From Phoebastria nigripes (lineage: Eukaryota; Chordata; Aves; Procellariiformes; Diomedeidae), in the NCBI GenBank assembly GCA_035582835.1, contig JAYKAV010003044.1, positions 2,574,627 to 2,638,626 of the forward strand: 64,000 nucleotides of DNA, read 5' to 3'. The notes beneath the pieces are model-generated. The model had not been told where the DNA came from. It saw only the letters and a program-made list of their open reading frames with translations, and did not search any database. A program made the position numbers and the translations under genes. This document shows positions 1 through 13,500 of the stretch, piece after piece. Numbering within the stretch: the first letter of the stretch is position 1; every line of letters starts with the position of its first letter.

Positions 1-120
1 CTTCCTTCGATCTGTTTCCGAGATCCTGTGAGCGACTGGTTTGAAAGCTTGGCTGAGTGTTTACACTGGAATGTTCGGAAGAAGCAAAATAACTTTGCTG
101 TTGAAGAAGAAGAATTTTGA
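1..120 (+). CDS. NADK: NAD kinase, C-terminal end of last coding exon
   Basis: The window opens in frame in the last exon of NAD kinase, the cytosolic enzyme that phosphorylates NAD+ to NADP+ using ATP. Thirty-nine codons are present, ending in TGA at 118-120. The peptide contains FRDPVSDWFESLAECLHW, then NVRKKQ and a glutamate-rich end (EEEEF). From memory this closely matches the C-terminus of vertebrate NADK, which also finishes in an acidic tail. The catalytic GGDG region and all earlier exons lie left of the window, so the exon's acceptor is not visible. The position next to SLC35E2 and CDK11 agrees with the conserved vertebrate order. Confidence 0.93.
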   Translation, partial: LPSICFRDPVSDWFESLAECLHWNVRKKQNNFAVEEEEF

Positions 121-465
121 GTGTCTACATCTAACAAGACTCATGGGAATGAAAAGTGGCAGTATCCCTTCTACATGCTTGGGTTTTTAAGTTTTTGGCT
201 AACAAGTGTGGTCACCATCTCAGATATACATAGTGATTATATATGTCTGATCTGCTGATGGCTGGAAATTATTGTGCTACTTTCTGTCCACCAAGAGTAG
301 GAATGGAAGAAATTAGGCTCTGATTGTGGTAATCCAGTTTGAATTTCCTTTAAATGAGCAATCTGAAAATGGATTATTTCTGATTGGTATTGACAACCGT
401 ATCTGTAGATTTGATTGTAACCTATAACTTACCAATAACGTGGTAGGCTGAATGTAGATACATAA

Positions 466-535
466 TAGAAAAGTGGCAGTAGAAAAGTGGCAGTAGAAAA
501 GTGGCAGTAGAAAAGTGGCAGTAGAAAAGTGGCAT
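466..535. repeat. 14-bp tandem repeat, five copies
   Basis: The unit TAGAAAAGTGGCAG is repeated head to tail five times. The first four copies are identical, and the fifth differs only in its last base (CAT for CAG). The array lies about 350 bases after the NADK stop codon, so it is probably transcribed in the 3'UTR. Confidence 0.95.
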
Positions 536-777
536 TAAAATAGTCTGTTTAATTGGTATATTTGTAATTCCATTTAAGACTGCTATGCATATAAAGGCTC
601 TAAGAAATTTTCTTTAAAAAACCCCGAAAGTTCCTCTTTGTTAGCTTGAATGTCTTGCCCAAAACAGCTCCTCATCAAGACAGCGCTTAAAATACTCCTT
701 ACTTGTGAATGTGACACACTGTGAAGAAACACCCATGAAGAATGTTTTTTGTGAATAGATGGAACTAGTAAAAAAAG

Positions 778-828
778 TATATATATATATATTTATTTTT
801 TTTTTTTATATATATACGTATATATATC
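778..828. repeat. AT microsatellite with T-run
   Basis: A (TA)n tract is followed by a T-run and then a second TA tract broken by one ACGT. The two TA arms can pair with each other. The array is expected to be length-variable. Confidence 0.9.
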
Positions 829-3124
829 TTATGCCCATTTGAACAGTGTTTGACCCTTGGCTGTCGTCACTGTGTAAATATCCACAAATAGCATGGACGA
901 GCATCAGCGTGGGCTTAGTTATTACAGTGATCTCCATTTTTGTAGCTGAGCTAGTTTGTAGCTCTGCAGTTCCTGTTGGTGGGAATCATCAATGCGGTGT
1001 TTTTTCTTTTTNTTTTATTCTCTGGAATTTTTTTTTTTTTTTTTTCTGGAATAAATGGTAGCATTAGAGACTAAAAAAAAAAAAAAATTCTCCAAGTGTT
1101 CAAGAAGAATCTGGACTTCAATTACTACTATATTGTCTAGTTCCACAATTGTCTTGAAGAAAAAGAATATCCCATACTAGGCCCTGAATGCCCTCAACTT
1201 CCATAGATATCTTCCAACTCTTGGTGCTGAGTAATACAGAAAGGGATACTGCATTGGTAGGCTGATAAATGAGAGGACACATTCCCAGTAGAGTAGCAAT
1301 GGTGCCTTCAGCACACTCAAGATATTCTAAGTCTCATATTTACTTTTCTAAGATGCTTTCAAATGTTTCTAACTTCTCTATGTACATATTTTATTGTATG
1401 TGCTTTTATGAAAGAAAAACAAAAACCAACAAAAAAAACTAGTTGGGAAAAAAGGGTTTGTACTATACTTTAACTGAAAAATATCAAACCCGAGTATGAT
1501 GTTTACATTTATGTTCTCTGTGGTGCAGTCTCATCATCATAGTATCCAAAATTTAGCATTTTCAAAGTCTTGCTGCATTGGTCATTAGAGGAACGGACAT
1601 TATCTGTTAATTTTAAGCCTATGGCATAATATTGTGGAGGAATTAATTTACTGATTAAGGTGGGATTTCCTTGAAAGTGGAGTGACAAGCTCTGTTGAAC
1701 TTTTCATGGTTGTCTTATGTTGTTTTTCTGGTCCAAAGTGGTAATGGGAAATGTATTAATTTCTGAACTCTGCCTAACCTGCTGTCCTCTGACGGTTTAA
1801 ATAATGTCTCTTCCATTTTGGATGCTGCCCTAGTCTGTCTAATTTTATTAAATCCAGGTGAGAGCACTTTTCCATAAAAGAGATGCAAACTCTTGGTTAA
1901 TGATACAAATCACAATGAAAATGTGTTAATATAAATTAATACTCAGTTTGTAAATTTTGTAAAATAGAATATTGATTTGATGTGGTCTAAATAGACAAAT
2001 TTTGTCATATCTTGGAGAATATCCAGATAGCTTTTGGGATTTATCTTTCACTTGAATCTGCGGTAATTGTTTTATCACTGTTTTGAAGCTGCTTACGGGT
2101 TTCTGAGATGGAGTATTCAGTTATTTAATAACTGTTTACTTTTTGAACTATAGAAGTGTCAGACTTTTTGCTTTGAAACTATTTTATTTAAACATGCAAT
2201 AATTGAGAAAAGGAACAGGGTATAGTGGCTGTATAAATGTATTGTTAAGTGGAAAACAAGCAGAATGCTAGGCACGCTAGGAGGTGGAAATCATTTTGCG
2301 GAGGTGAGGCAAAGTGATTAATGAGCCTTATCTGGTATTTTTTTAAAGACAAAACTATATTCAGCACTTTTTATTTATGCTTTTTATAATAGTAAAGCTA
2401 TTATTGACTAAATTGCCGAACTTTAATTTTCAGAGTGCATAGTTCATGAAATCTGTAATCAAAACTTACCTAACTACTTTCTCTAGATTAGATCTAGATT
2501 AGGAGTTGTCTTTAAATTTATCATGTACTGCAATTGCATTACTGGCTTTGAGGCTTCTGCAGTTTTGCTTGTACAACTATTCCCGCTTGATAACAATCTT
2601 ATTTGGATCACTGATCAGCCAAGTAGAGCGCTACAATCACTGACTAAAGGAAAGAAAGTCACATGATGACTTTAGTCTTTGCTTTTTCTTCAAAAAGCTG
2701 CGTTGATTATAATTGTACTAGCTGCTTTATATCAAAACACAACCCAAATTGTGTTAATACATTACAAATTATCTAACTGTACAAAGTCCCTTTTCAAGGC
2801 CTTTAATCTGCAAACCAGCAATTCACAAGCAGGCTAGTGAGGTTTAAACAGCACTGAAGTTTTGCATATTTAACTACTTAAAGTGTGGGTAACTTCTGTT
2901 CAAACCACTGCTGTAATGCAGACTTGGTTATATTGGCAATAAAAGCTCATTTTGCTGATGTAGCTTACTCAAAGTAACTTGTTTAAACTGTACTAGTAAA
3001 ACAGGTTTTTGCCGATTAAGAGCAGTGTTTCTAATATAAGGGTTTGTAAATGTCACTGTACCTACAAATCCTTTCCAGTCTACAAAGGGCCAAAATGGAA
3101 GCTTGGGAATTTAATTTGGTTTGT

Positions 3125-3125
<1 letters not shown>

Positions 3126-3160
<35 letters not shown>

Positions 3161-3178
3161 TTGTTGTTGTTTTTTTTT
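3126..3178. repeat. Poly-T tract with TTG repeats
   Basis: A run of about 34 T is followed by TTG repeats and a further T-run. It generates spurious poly-Phe and poly-Lys reading frames on the two strands. The length may be unreliable in the assembly. Confidence 0.9.
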
Positions 3179-3600
3179 AAAGTTATTCTCTAGTAGAGAG
3201 TTTAAGAAGTTATTAACAGCTGATGTAGTATGGAATAAAGCAGTGTACTGAATTTTTAAAAGAGGAAAAATCCTGTTACATATTGTTAATGCTTTGAAAA
3301 CTTGTTTTAAATATTGTTGAAAGCAAATATTTTTCAATCCTTTCAATAAAATCTTTTTGTAAAGTTGGATTTGTAAAGCAGCATTTTGACTGTTGAGCAT
3401 ATAAAATTAGGTATACACAATTACTTGCTTGGAAGGCAAATGTCCAGTGTGGGTTTTTGATACATTGTCTCATGGGACAGTAGCATCTGTTTTCTAGAAA
3501 TATACCTAAGGCTTTTTTGAATGTATATGTCTGATACCAGTCTTTTCTCAAAAGTTTCAAAATAAAAGCTGGATTTGCTGTGCAAGTTGAAACAAATCTT

Positions 3601-6600
3601 CTGTACAACTAGTTAGGCTACGTTAACTACTTTTTTGAAGGCCCAAGAGAGGAAATGAGGAAAGAAATAGATAAGGGCAATAATCTGAGATAAACTCAGA
3701 TAATTTGGATACTTAGTTAAGTTTAAGATTGAAAGTGTAGTTTAAATGCCCATTCTATCCTTGCCTTCGCACGTTGTGACCAAGTTCTAGACACTTCTTC
3801 CATGAAACTTGTGGCTAATGATTATGATTTAAGAGTCTTTTTATGATTTCATAATTAATCTGTAACCTATTCCAACAGTTCATGCATGTCAAATGGTTGA
3901 TAAATGTGAGGAAATATCTTATGCAGGTAATATAGCTGTTTTTAAATGGAGTTCATTTGCTTTACAAGGTACCTTAGAAAGAGTTTTCCATCTTCTCATG
4001 CCTGGCTAGTGACAAACTCTTGCTGTCCATGGCCAAAACAATAACCCACCATTTCTGTGACAGTGGCACTCTATTGCCTATGCATAAAGCAGGGAAATAG
4101 CACTGCCAAAGACTGGACCCTAGTTTTGCAGATGATTCTTCTGACATAGTTTATATGCAATTTGCTAGTCCTGTCTTGCCAGCATGAAGGCTTCTTACTG
4201 TTTTCAGTTTAAACGGCCCAGTTCTAGCATAGAGAGCTGTAATCGCCATAGTTTGTTGAACCAGCAAAAAGTACTCTCCACCCCCCCATAGTCTTTCCAA
4301 GCTGAGGTATCAAAAATTTTGGCACAAAATCAATTCAGCTGGGCTGATTAAAAAATGGCTGTATCAATTTACCCTGTGTTTTTAAGAGTTAGGAGAACTT
4401 AAAGTAGCCCAAAATAGGAAGATTTGGCCATAAACCTGTGTGAAGCTTGAGGCCAGCTTTTTCTAGTTTTACCCTGCCCTGCAGTGTGTCTACATGATAA
4501 GCTGAAATGGATGTTGGTACCAACATGTAGTTTTAATCTAGATTGTTCACATAGGCATCGGGTGGCAGTATGGATTACAGCCATCTCAGGAAGTACAAAA
4601 AAATCTCTCGTACTGGATGTGAAGGTCAACACAGCTTGTACTTGCTGCTGCTGTTCCCTGAAATACTAAATTTAATTTAATCTGGGTCTCCCTTTTTGTG
4701 CAGCAGTCCTACCTCTTGAGGACAGGGTCATGCTCCTTGTGCAACTGTGAGATGACTTACTGCATTGGTAATGAAAGGAGTGGTAGAGAAGCATGTAGCA
4801 TTTCCAGTGGTATTAGGATTTGTTTCATAACAACATGATTATGTTCTAAAGACAATTTGAACTAGCCATACTGATTAATGACTTGTTACTGTGGGGCACA
4901 GGATTGCAAGGCCTAAACGCTCTTCCTTACTTTGTCAAATTATCTTTGTCTTTCTGTGCTGTGTCCTTCTAACTTTTCTGGAATCCAAATTAGTATCAGC
5001 TGTTGTGCATGTGCACAGCAGCTTGAAGTTTTTTTAAAGGGAGTCATGAGCACAAAGGGGAAAAAGAGCTTAGTCTCACGTGTTGTCCTCAAACAGAAAA
5101 GCAGGAAAGTATACCCACAGAAATGCCATTAAAGCTACCAATACTTTGTAGTGATGGGAAAATAGCAAGTTGATTCATTTTTTCAGTAATGCACAACGAA
5201 AAATTGAACTCAAAGGCTTGAACAAAGAACAGGTAGAAGATGATAATGCAAAAATGAAGCATATGAGTGGTTTGGGTTTTTTCTTCCTGTTGGGTGCGCT
5301 TATTTTACTGCATATTAAAAAGTAGCCTCTCTACATGCTGTTTTTGAGAGATTTCTCATGTAGCATGGAAAAGAAGATTGATCAAAGAAGGGGAAATCTT
5401 AAATTTATTTATCAGGTGTTATGTAAAGAATTTGCGCAAATTACCTAAAACTGAAATCTCCTTTTACATATCATTCTGGGTAAAACTTGCTAAATGCTTT
5501 TGACAGGGGAAGTTCTTGATGACATGTAGAGCAGTAGCTTCCATTTGTTTGGTACAGTGTGATCTGTTCCCATTGTTTTCCTCTTCTATTGGTGAATACC
5601 AATAAAAAATGTTATTAGTAACTTTGGATTTATCCAAAGTTAACTTTGGATTTAGCTGGATTAATCTCCTGCTTTAATAATAGAAAATGTGAAGTTGATT
5701 GTCTGAACCAGTTGGTTTAATGATTGTCTACATCCAGGATTAGAATGGCTGGGCAAAAAATAAAGTGCTTCAATTTAGAGTAGGCCAAAGATGCTGTTTG
5801 CAGATTATGACAGGATTGTGTTTCAGGAAGCTTTCACAGATTCAGCCTAGTAGCTCTTATCTACACAAGTATTAACTTCAAGACCTTGTGAAAAAGAACA
5901 GGCAGATTTCCACAGGAACTTAACAAAACCTTAGTCAGGAGTAAGAACATTTTTCTGTGAAAATACGAAGGTTAATTCCCCAAGGCATAACAATATATTT
6001 CTGCTTTTGGGGAGATAAATGTTTGAATGTAATCATAACTTTTCTCCTTCTAATGATACAATTGTTTCTCAAATTGCATCTCCTTGCTATGAAGATAAAA
6101 GGAGCATAGCACAAGCCTACTTTCTTCAGCTAATTTTAACCAAGTACAGGCCTACTGCAAGATCGAAGTCTTCCCTTACTGGTCCTGCTCTAGGCAAGAC
6201 CTGCTGCATGTTTGCTTGTTTTAGAAAAGGATTGAATATGCTTAATTGTGTTCCTCCAGCAACAATTCAGTCACATTTTGACTTGTGGAATGAAGTCACA
6301 GTCATCAGCTGGTACTCTGGTGCTTTCTCTTGATATTGTCAGCTGTATGCAGTCTGACCATAGACATTTAACCTCTTCATGCCTCCATTGTGCTATCTGT
6401 AAAATAGATTTGTTTCAGGTTTAGAAGACTAGGATGAGAAATATATATATATTTTTTTTTAATAGTAGTTTTGAGATCATCCTTGTAAATTTCCCTAATA
6501 AGCTGCAATAAACTATTTTAACTACTTTTTGCAGTGTACGGGTACCTGCAAGTTAAAGATGTATCTGAAGAGGAACGTGACGGCAATGTTCACAGCACAT

Positions 6601-6708
6601 GTGAATTGCAGTTCCAGCCTCTTCCATGCTCAGTTTGTAAACAGGCTTCCCATTGAACTCTGCTGCTGATATGAGAAATAATTATCCATGCGCAAACTGC
6701 ATTTATAC
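3601..6708. other. Intergenic, no feature seen
   Basis: This is unique-looking AT-rich DNA between the NADK 3' end and the candidate 3' end of the minus-strand membrane-protein gene. No codon-biased frame, RNA gene or recognisable mobile element was seen. Short open frames here lack plausible partner exons. Confidence 0.5.
5620..5641. repeat. Perfect short inverted repeat with adjoining direct copy
   Basis: AACTTTGGA, a four-base loop, then TCCAAAGTT form a perfect nine-base-pair stem. Another AACTTTGGATT copy follows directly from 5642. It lies in intergenic DNA. Confidence 0.8.
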
Positions 6709-6714
6709 TTTATT
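6709..6714 (-). terminator. Candidate polyadenylation signal of the minus-strand membrane-protein gene
   Basis: AATAAA on the minus strand, about 800 bases beyond the stop codon at 7511. It is the clearest canonical hexamer noticed downstream on that strand. Use is inferred, not shown. Confidence 0.4.
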
Positions 6715-7510
6715 AAAAAATAGAGAGCCAGTAGCTAAAGGTTCCAATTAATAAAATACCAAACTTTTAAATTACAATATTAAAGGCTTATTTTAACAGT
6801 CACCCTTGTGTATGAAATGGCACATCGGTTAGATACGCTATAGGAAGGCGTGAGGTTACATTGTGTAGTTTTCATGTGTAGCTGGGATTTAAAAAGAAAA
6901 AAAAAGAAATTTTCTGAAGTCAGAGGAGGAACAAGAGCCCTAGCCATGCTGTTGGGGTTAAGCCATCACACAGCCATAGTGGAGATCAGGGAATACAGCC
7001 GTCATCAAAACAACTTCAGGGCTTGACCTCTGTTCAGCAACAGATCTGAGTTGAGAAATGATGGTAGGGCAATCCACTTCTAGACTCAGTAATAAAAGAT
7101 GGGTGTGCAAATTATTTTGATTATGTTTGTGTATATCCAGAAAAACAGCATTTATATTAACAACATTCTCTACTCACATGCATGTTGTGAACCTCTTGCA
7201 GTTACAAAGCAACATCAGGAAAACGAGGAGTGAAAGATGCATTGTCCTGTCAGCAAAACTCATTGAATTGAGAGGATTACTGTTAATTTCCCAAGCGCAC
7301 TTTGCTTTTTAAACTAAGTTACCAGCTGCACTGCTATAGTTCCCTAGCACAACACAAACCAAGAAATGTATAGACATTTTTCTGAGCAACTTCCCCTACC
7401 TCTGTGAAACTGACCCATCATCTTACAGCCTGAATGCAAGTACGTGATCAGAACTTCCCCAGCTATGATTTCACTCTGTAAGAGCTGCAGATAGAACACA
7501 AGGGGGATGC

Positions 7511-10500
7511 TCAGGAGTCGATCCTTCCATAGGAAGAAAACACTGTGGGAAGAAAGGAAGATCCGTCAACACCAATGCCTAGCAGCACTTATGTTCTTCA
7601 TGTAAAAGCAGGTTTGGGTAGTTTAAGGTTCGTGGCTCTCTAGGTCCCTTTATTCTGTCTCTCTTAGTTATTATAAGGCAGTTACACAGCATGATAAAGA
7701 AAAATTACATGTATCTTGTATAGAGGAGATTTGTGCACACAGGTCTGTTTTTCTGGATAGCAGCAATTCTTGCATAGGTTGGAAACAACTTTGACTAATG
7801 TCAGTTTTCTTCAGTGAGAGATCACGTATCTTCCATCCAAGCTTCTGAGCTCTGTCAGGCCAGTAAATGCTGAGGCTGCAGTAGTAGTTGATGTCATTAG
7901 GGATCTGCCTTTTATTGTGACTATCCCTAACTATTTTCCTGGCTCGACAGGCTCTCTAGTTAATTGTGACTGTGATACAATAGGCTACAACCTTCATAGT
8001 TAAGTTAACCTTTTCAAGTACTTACTTCTTTCTCTCAGCCCCTGCCCAAAGCTGCGGTAGACATGAATCAGTGCCCAAAACAAAACAGATTTTATTGCAA
8101 CAGATATGCAAGAGCCGGTAATGAAAGCAGCTTCCAGAGTGTAAGAATTCCCTTTGCCCCACTCCCTTATCACCTGCAGGAAAATGGAAACATAAAACAA
8201 TCAACATCTAATGCCACAAAACCCTGAAGCCATAAAATGCAATCAACCACTGAATTTCTGAAAGAAGTCACTAGATAGTAATTGGGGGGGATGGACGACT
8301 AGTCACTTTTAAACCGTCTTACTTTCCTGATGACATGATTCACTGGCTACACACTGATTCCAGCTAAATGCATTATACCTTCTGATCCTGCATCATTAAA
8401 GGCATATGAAAGCAGTATTGTGTCCAGATTGAAAAAAACAATTAAGCTGGAGATAAGGAAACCAGACTTCATCTTACATCTCAGTCTCTTTCCACTGTAA
8501 AATATAGAATGAAGTTATGTTCCGTGGCTGTCATTGTACTGTTATTGTCATGCATGTCTGGGGGCCGGCTCCATGATCCCATTTTCATTCATGGCTAGCC
8601 TGATTACTGTGCTTATGACATGAGTAATTGCCTAACCTGTGCTTTTTTGAGGGTTCTGACACAGAGAAAATGGCAACTTTGAATTAAAAGCAACAATATT
8701 TATATCCTGCAGCTATCTACTGCATTGAAGAAGGATTGCTGCTCCCATGAACAAAGTATGATCAGGCATGTTAATGCTAAGATGAGAGACCTCTGCAAAA
8801 ATCCAGTACTGAAGGAAAGATACTAAGATCTCACAGTACTCTTTTCCCCCTTCCTGCAGGTTTGAGTCACTGCCCCAGCAGGCCTAGTGATTATCAGGAT
8901 GAGATTAAATAAAGCGCAGTTCTGACTACTTTGATTTGTTAACAAACCCAATGGTGTGTATCCCAAATCGAGGCAGGTTATGGATGTCCTGGCCAATTTC
9001 AGTGCAGTTAGTTTGTTTGTCTATTAAATTCTATCAGTTTTCCTGTTTACACTGCAGAGGGTTGTTAAGCGGTCAATCTAGCAGCTTTTTCAGAGCTGAA
9101 GTAATTAATGGTAAGTACCGTTTACTTTTTCCTTTTTTTTTTTTTTTTTGTTTTATTTTGCCTTTCAGGTAGTCAGATAAAAGATGCTAAAAAGAATTGG
9201 TTTGGAGAAGTGACTATATTAAAGATCTCTCTAGCACAGAGGAGTATTGCATTGCATGTCCATGCCCTCGTTTGCTGGGCACTCTTGCGTGCTCGTTGCC
9301 ATGCAAAAATGTAAAGAGACCTAGCTATTTTCAAGTTGTTATGTTACTCTCATGTCAGAAGCTACCACCTGTACTTTTCTTCCTAACTGCAATGCAAGTA
9401 AAGTATAGCCACCAAAGACAGTGTGTGGTCCTTCTGTGCTTTGCCAGTGAATAATTGGAAGAGCCTGATTTGACTGCATACTTTAATAAGTAGAACCCCA
9501 AGGACTCAGATCACTGCAGCCAACGGACTTTTATCAGTATCTGGAGACTATGTGAAGTATGAGAAACACTGGCTGCTATCAGTATTCGAGCCCTTCCCGT
9601 GATGAACAATCTGCTTTGCCCTTCTTCTTCCTTACCTCCTTTCACACATATGTTGTGGGAGATGCTGGGGTGCCCCAGTGATATAAGTGCTATATCACTA
9701 TTATAGTGCCAAAAAATGCCTAACACTGGAGTTTGTTGGGCTTGCACTGTCTCTTGTTTTGGCTACATCAGGATCGACAGCTGGGGGTGCTGCCTAAGAA
9801 ATTCTTTAAAATATAATGACTTGAGGCCCTGCAGATGGTCAAATGCTCTGGCACCACTTGAGACTTCTTGTTAAGGAGGGGAGGCATTTTTGAGGAGCTG
9901 TGTATCTTGTACTGGAAGATTTTGTTGCATCTTTCCCTAATCGTTCTGGACACTTTGCCAGTTGCAGAGACTTCCAGGGCCTCTCCCTCTAAGTAATCAG
10001 TTCAACGGTAATTTGACGCGGTTCCTGTCTTGAAAAGTTGATCCTGAAGAGGTAGGACGTGCCTGCTGCTCTCATTGATTCTAACAGGAGCTGCAATGAA
10101 GGGGTATGCTCAGGAATGAGGCACCATGTTATGGGCCCAAGGATCCAGTAACAAAGAGGAGGCCTCCAGCCTTGCTCCCCATTATTGAGCAAGTAAGTTT
10201 GATGAATTACCGTGTAAAGCAGGTAGATGAGATAAACTACTTCAGGTACATTCTGACTCAGAAAAATCCACACTAGAGGTTTCAGTTCTTTTAAAATCTG
10301 TAAAATAAGATGAGATATATACAGCTTTATAACCTGTTGCTATATACTCTATAAAGGCTATATATAATTGATTTTTCAATAGCATTTCAAGTGTTGGTCT
10401 AGCTGAGTTCTCAGTTGTAACTTTGCTCTCCACTTGCCTTCTCTACCTATGTTTTTTTAGCAGGAAGTATGGTCTCTGTTTTCCACTGAGCTGGGCCACG

Positions 10501-13500
10501 AGTGAAGTTGGTGAAATAAGAACTGGTGGTTTTGTGGGCACATCCTGACAGCTGTGTGTGATTTGAGCCATCTCAACATCCTCTTGAGCTCTGCCTTCTA
10601 ATAGTTACAGTACAACTCCCAGCTAGCTTAAATAGAGAAGCAGCTGACTCTTCTGAGTTGCATCTAAGCTGATGTACTTCTTTGGGTACGCTCAGATTTT
10701 TCTCTAACAAATTGATGTTTTCATAGCTAACAGACTGAAAGCGCTCTGTGACTTTTTTCTCCACCTTTGTTTCTACTACAGAGAATTAAAGCCACTGAGA
10801 ACTAAAATGTGGGAGGAGCAAGAGGATTTAACTGTCAGAAAAACTTTGTTTCACAATTAACCTTGGGACTTGGGAAAGAAGGAACGATGGACTGCTTTCC
10901 GGCAGGTAGCAACTTTCAGCAGTCCTGAACTGGAAGGGCAGGTCTGGGCAAGCGACAGAAAACAGTCACTGGGAATGAAAGCAGTGACTGCGCCAATGCT
11001 ATGATAAGATTTGATGCATCTGATCAACCACAGATTCCCCCCAAAACCAATACTGATCCTTCTGCAATGGTCAATATATGAACCTCTACAAAAGCATTAA
11101 GGGAATTGCCCCTCCCCTAAGGGAGTTTGTCTATTCTCTGCCACCTCTACTATTGTCTCCATTTTCTGTGGTATTGCATAGTGCTCCTCTTAGGGTAAGA
11201 CCAAAAGGGAAATGAAAACAAAGGCTGAGAAACAAGAGGAGGGGGAAAGAGAGAATTAGTAATTAATGGGAGAAAAGAGAGAAAAGAAATAATGGAAATA
11301 GGAAAAATAAATCCACTATGTAAATGGGAGAGCATGTATATAAATAGAAGAAAAATAATGAATAATCCCCTTGTGAAATGGCATGTGCATCAACCCAGAA
11401 ATAAGGGAGCATGAGGTTTAGCTGTGCTTTCAGGTACTGCGGTTACCAGAAAGGACTGTGTATGAGGCGTTTCCAAGTTTCCCCTTCTATTATGCTTATA
11501 CTTTCTGGTGGACTATGTATGTCTCCATACTTTTCTTAGGTAACAACCTCATAGCAGGTGCAGTTTCTGAGAGCACCAAACAAGACAATGATACATGTTT
11601 CTCTACTGCTGCATCATCTGCCAGAAGCTGATTGTGAAAAACTTGTCTGAACAGGGTAAGGAAAAGGAGTTCTTATTGTGACCCCTCTGTCAAACTGTCT
11701 ACATGCTCTAGCCTAAGACAGAATCATTTTTACCTCGGATGCAAAGCTACCAGACTCTCATGAAGTGTATCCACCTTTTCTAAGTTGCTGTTGCCCTGCA
11801 GTGCTGCCAGTTACTGAAATACAGCACTAAATTTTTTTTCATTAATTTTACATTTGCTATTTCTTAGTTAGACAAGAAGCTGTTAACTTCTTCCAGTAGA
11901 GAAGTCAATAATGTACCTAGGCTGGGTAAAAAGTAGCTTTCAAGTAGTTCGAACGTAGACAGTTTTGAGCAAAGGGCAAGAATATGTACTTATTCCTAGG
12001 ACATTAACTATTGAACCATTAAGAAACACGTTTGCTATTGATGAAAGCATAAGGAATACCATGTATGTTAAGACATGAGACCATCTAAGTGAAGCACCTC
12101 TTAATTTTCTTAAAAGAAACAGTGCCTCTTTTAATGCTTAAAGGCAAATATAAGGAGCTCCTAGGAGGAAACCAAGCTATATTATCCCTATCTGCATTCC
12201 CAAGTGTCACACTCACAGTTAGTCCTGTCTCCATTTTTCCCTGCTGGATAGCCATTAGTTGCCATGACACTCCAAAGTCCAGGAGAAAGATGATTCTGTG
12301 CAACTGTTCACCTAAAGTTACTAAAGTATTTTAAAAGCACAATGCCTGGTGCTAGCTCTATTTTTAGCAAGGAAAGCAATCAAAACACTTGGAAAGCTGT
12401 ATTTCAGCTGCCAGGAATTTGTCTGAATGGCTAAAGCAAACATCCAAGGAGCCTAAAAAAACAACAAACACAAAACCTCCTAAACTCCTTCCTGGTAATA
12501 AGATGTATCTGATGTACTTTGGCCCTGATTCTGCAATCATTATCGGAACAGAGCTCTCAAGATTTCAGAGGAAGTTCAGTCTGACTGACATGAAAAACTA
12601 CATTTCAAGTTCACAAATCCTTATGTTAACCTGAAAACTGTCACTCACCTTTAAAGAAGCTGCCCCAATAAAGGACCACTCATCTTTTTGGTGTGGTTTC
12701 CTAAGGATATAAGGCCTATGCAGTCTCACTGTGTCTGTATATCCATCTTCATAATAATTTGGAGGACTGTTGCCAGTTTCACCTAACCTTGTCAGAGGTA
12801 GAAATATTGAAGATATTGTGATCCTATAGGTTTCATTAAAGTTGGTGATCAAGGACTGAGAATAAAACAATGTCCCTCAGAAAGGAATAATGATAGTGTG
12901 ACGTTGTTTCATCCTGTATGCTCAGTTGACTGAGACACAGATTTATAAGAAACCTGACTTCATTATGGTTGGTGCTCTTGTTTTCTGCTGCGATCCATTC
13001 TGGCTCCCTTCCACTTAGCAGTATTACATAGAATGGGATGGCTGTGACTTCCCAGCCTATGATAATTGCTCAGGGTGAGAACTTGTAGTCTCCGAAGTTG
13101 ACTATTCTTGCTAGCGTCGCTGTTAGCTTAACACTTACTGCGATGATGCCAATGGTCACCTTCAGGCAGGCCCAAAGAACCCCTGTTGCTGAGATTATGT
13201 TATGTAGAAGGGTGATCTCATGCAGGCTTATCAGCAGAACACACAAGCAGAGCTGAAAAAGAAGAGGCAAAGATTTGGTAAAATTATTAGTTTGAGACCA
13301 TACAGCCCACCAAAAAACATTTGACACAAACTCCCAGCAACAGTAAGTTGGGCACAGGTCTAAAGGCTAAAATTTTTCCTCAAAACCTGACAGACAATAT
13401 GAAACAGGAGGCAAGGACAGACGTACTTCCCTGTATGCCATATTAGCAACAACAAAGAACAGGGAAGTAAGATGTGCTCCAGATAAAGCATAAAGTAATA

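Larger units (their letters stand above)
121..3600 (+). other. NADK: NADK 3'UTR and downstream AT-rich DNA
   Basis: No further coding sequence was seen. The stretch is AT-rich and carries AATAAA hexamers at 1050-1055, 2938-2943, 3345-3350 and 3561-3566 in the direction of NADK, so alternative 3' ends are likely. The first is followed about 18 bases later by a genomic A-run (1073-1087), so cDNA priming there could be artefactual. The true 3' end cannot be fixed from sequence alone. Confidence 0.55.

Noticed and set aside
3009..3400. Open frames with poly-Phe (+) and poly-Lys (-)
   Set aside because: Created by a 34-base T-run in non-coding DNA.
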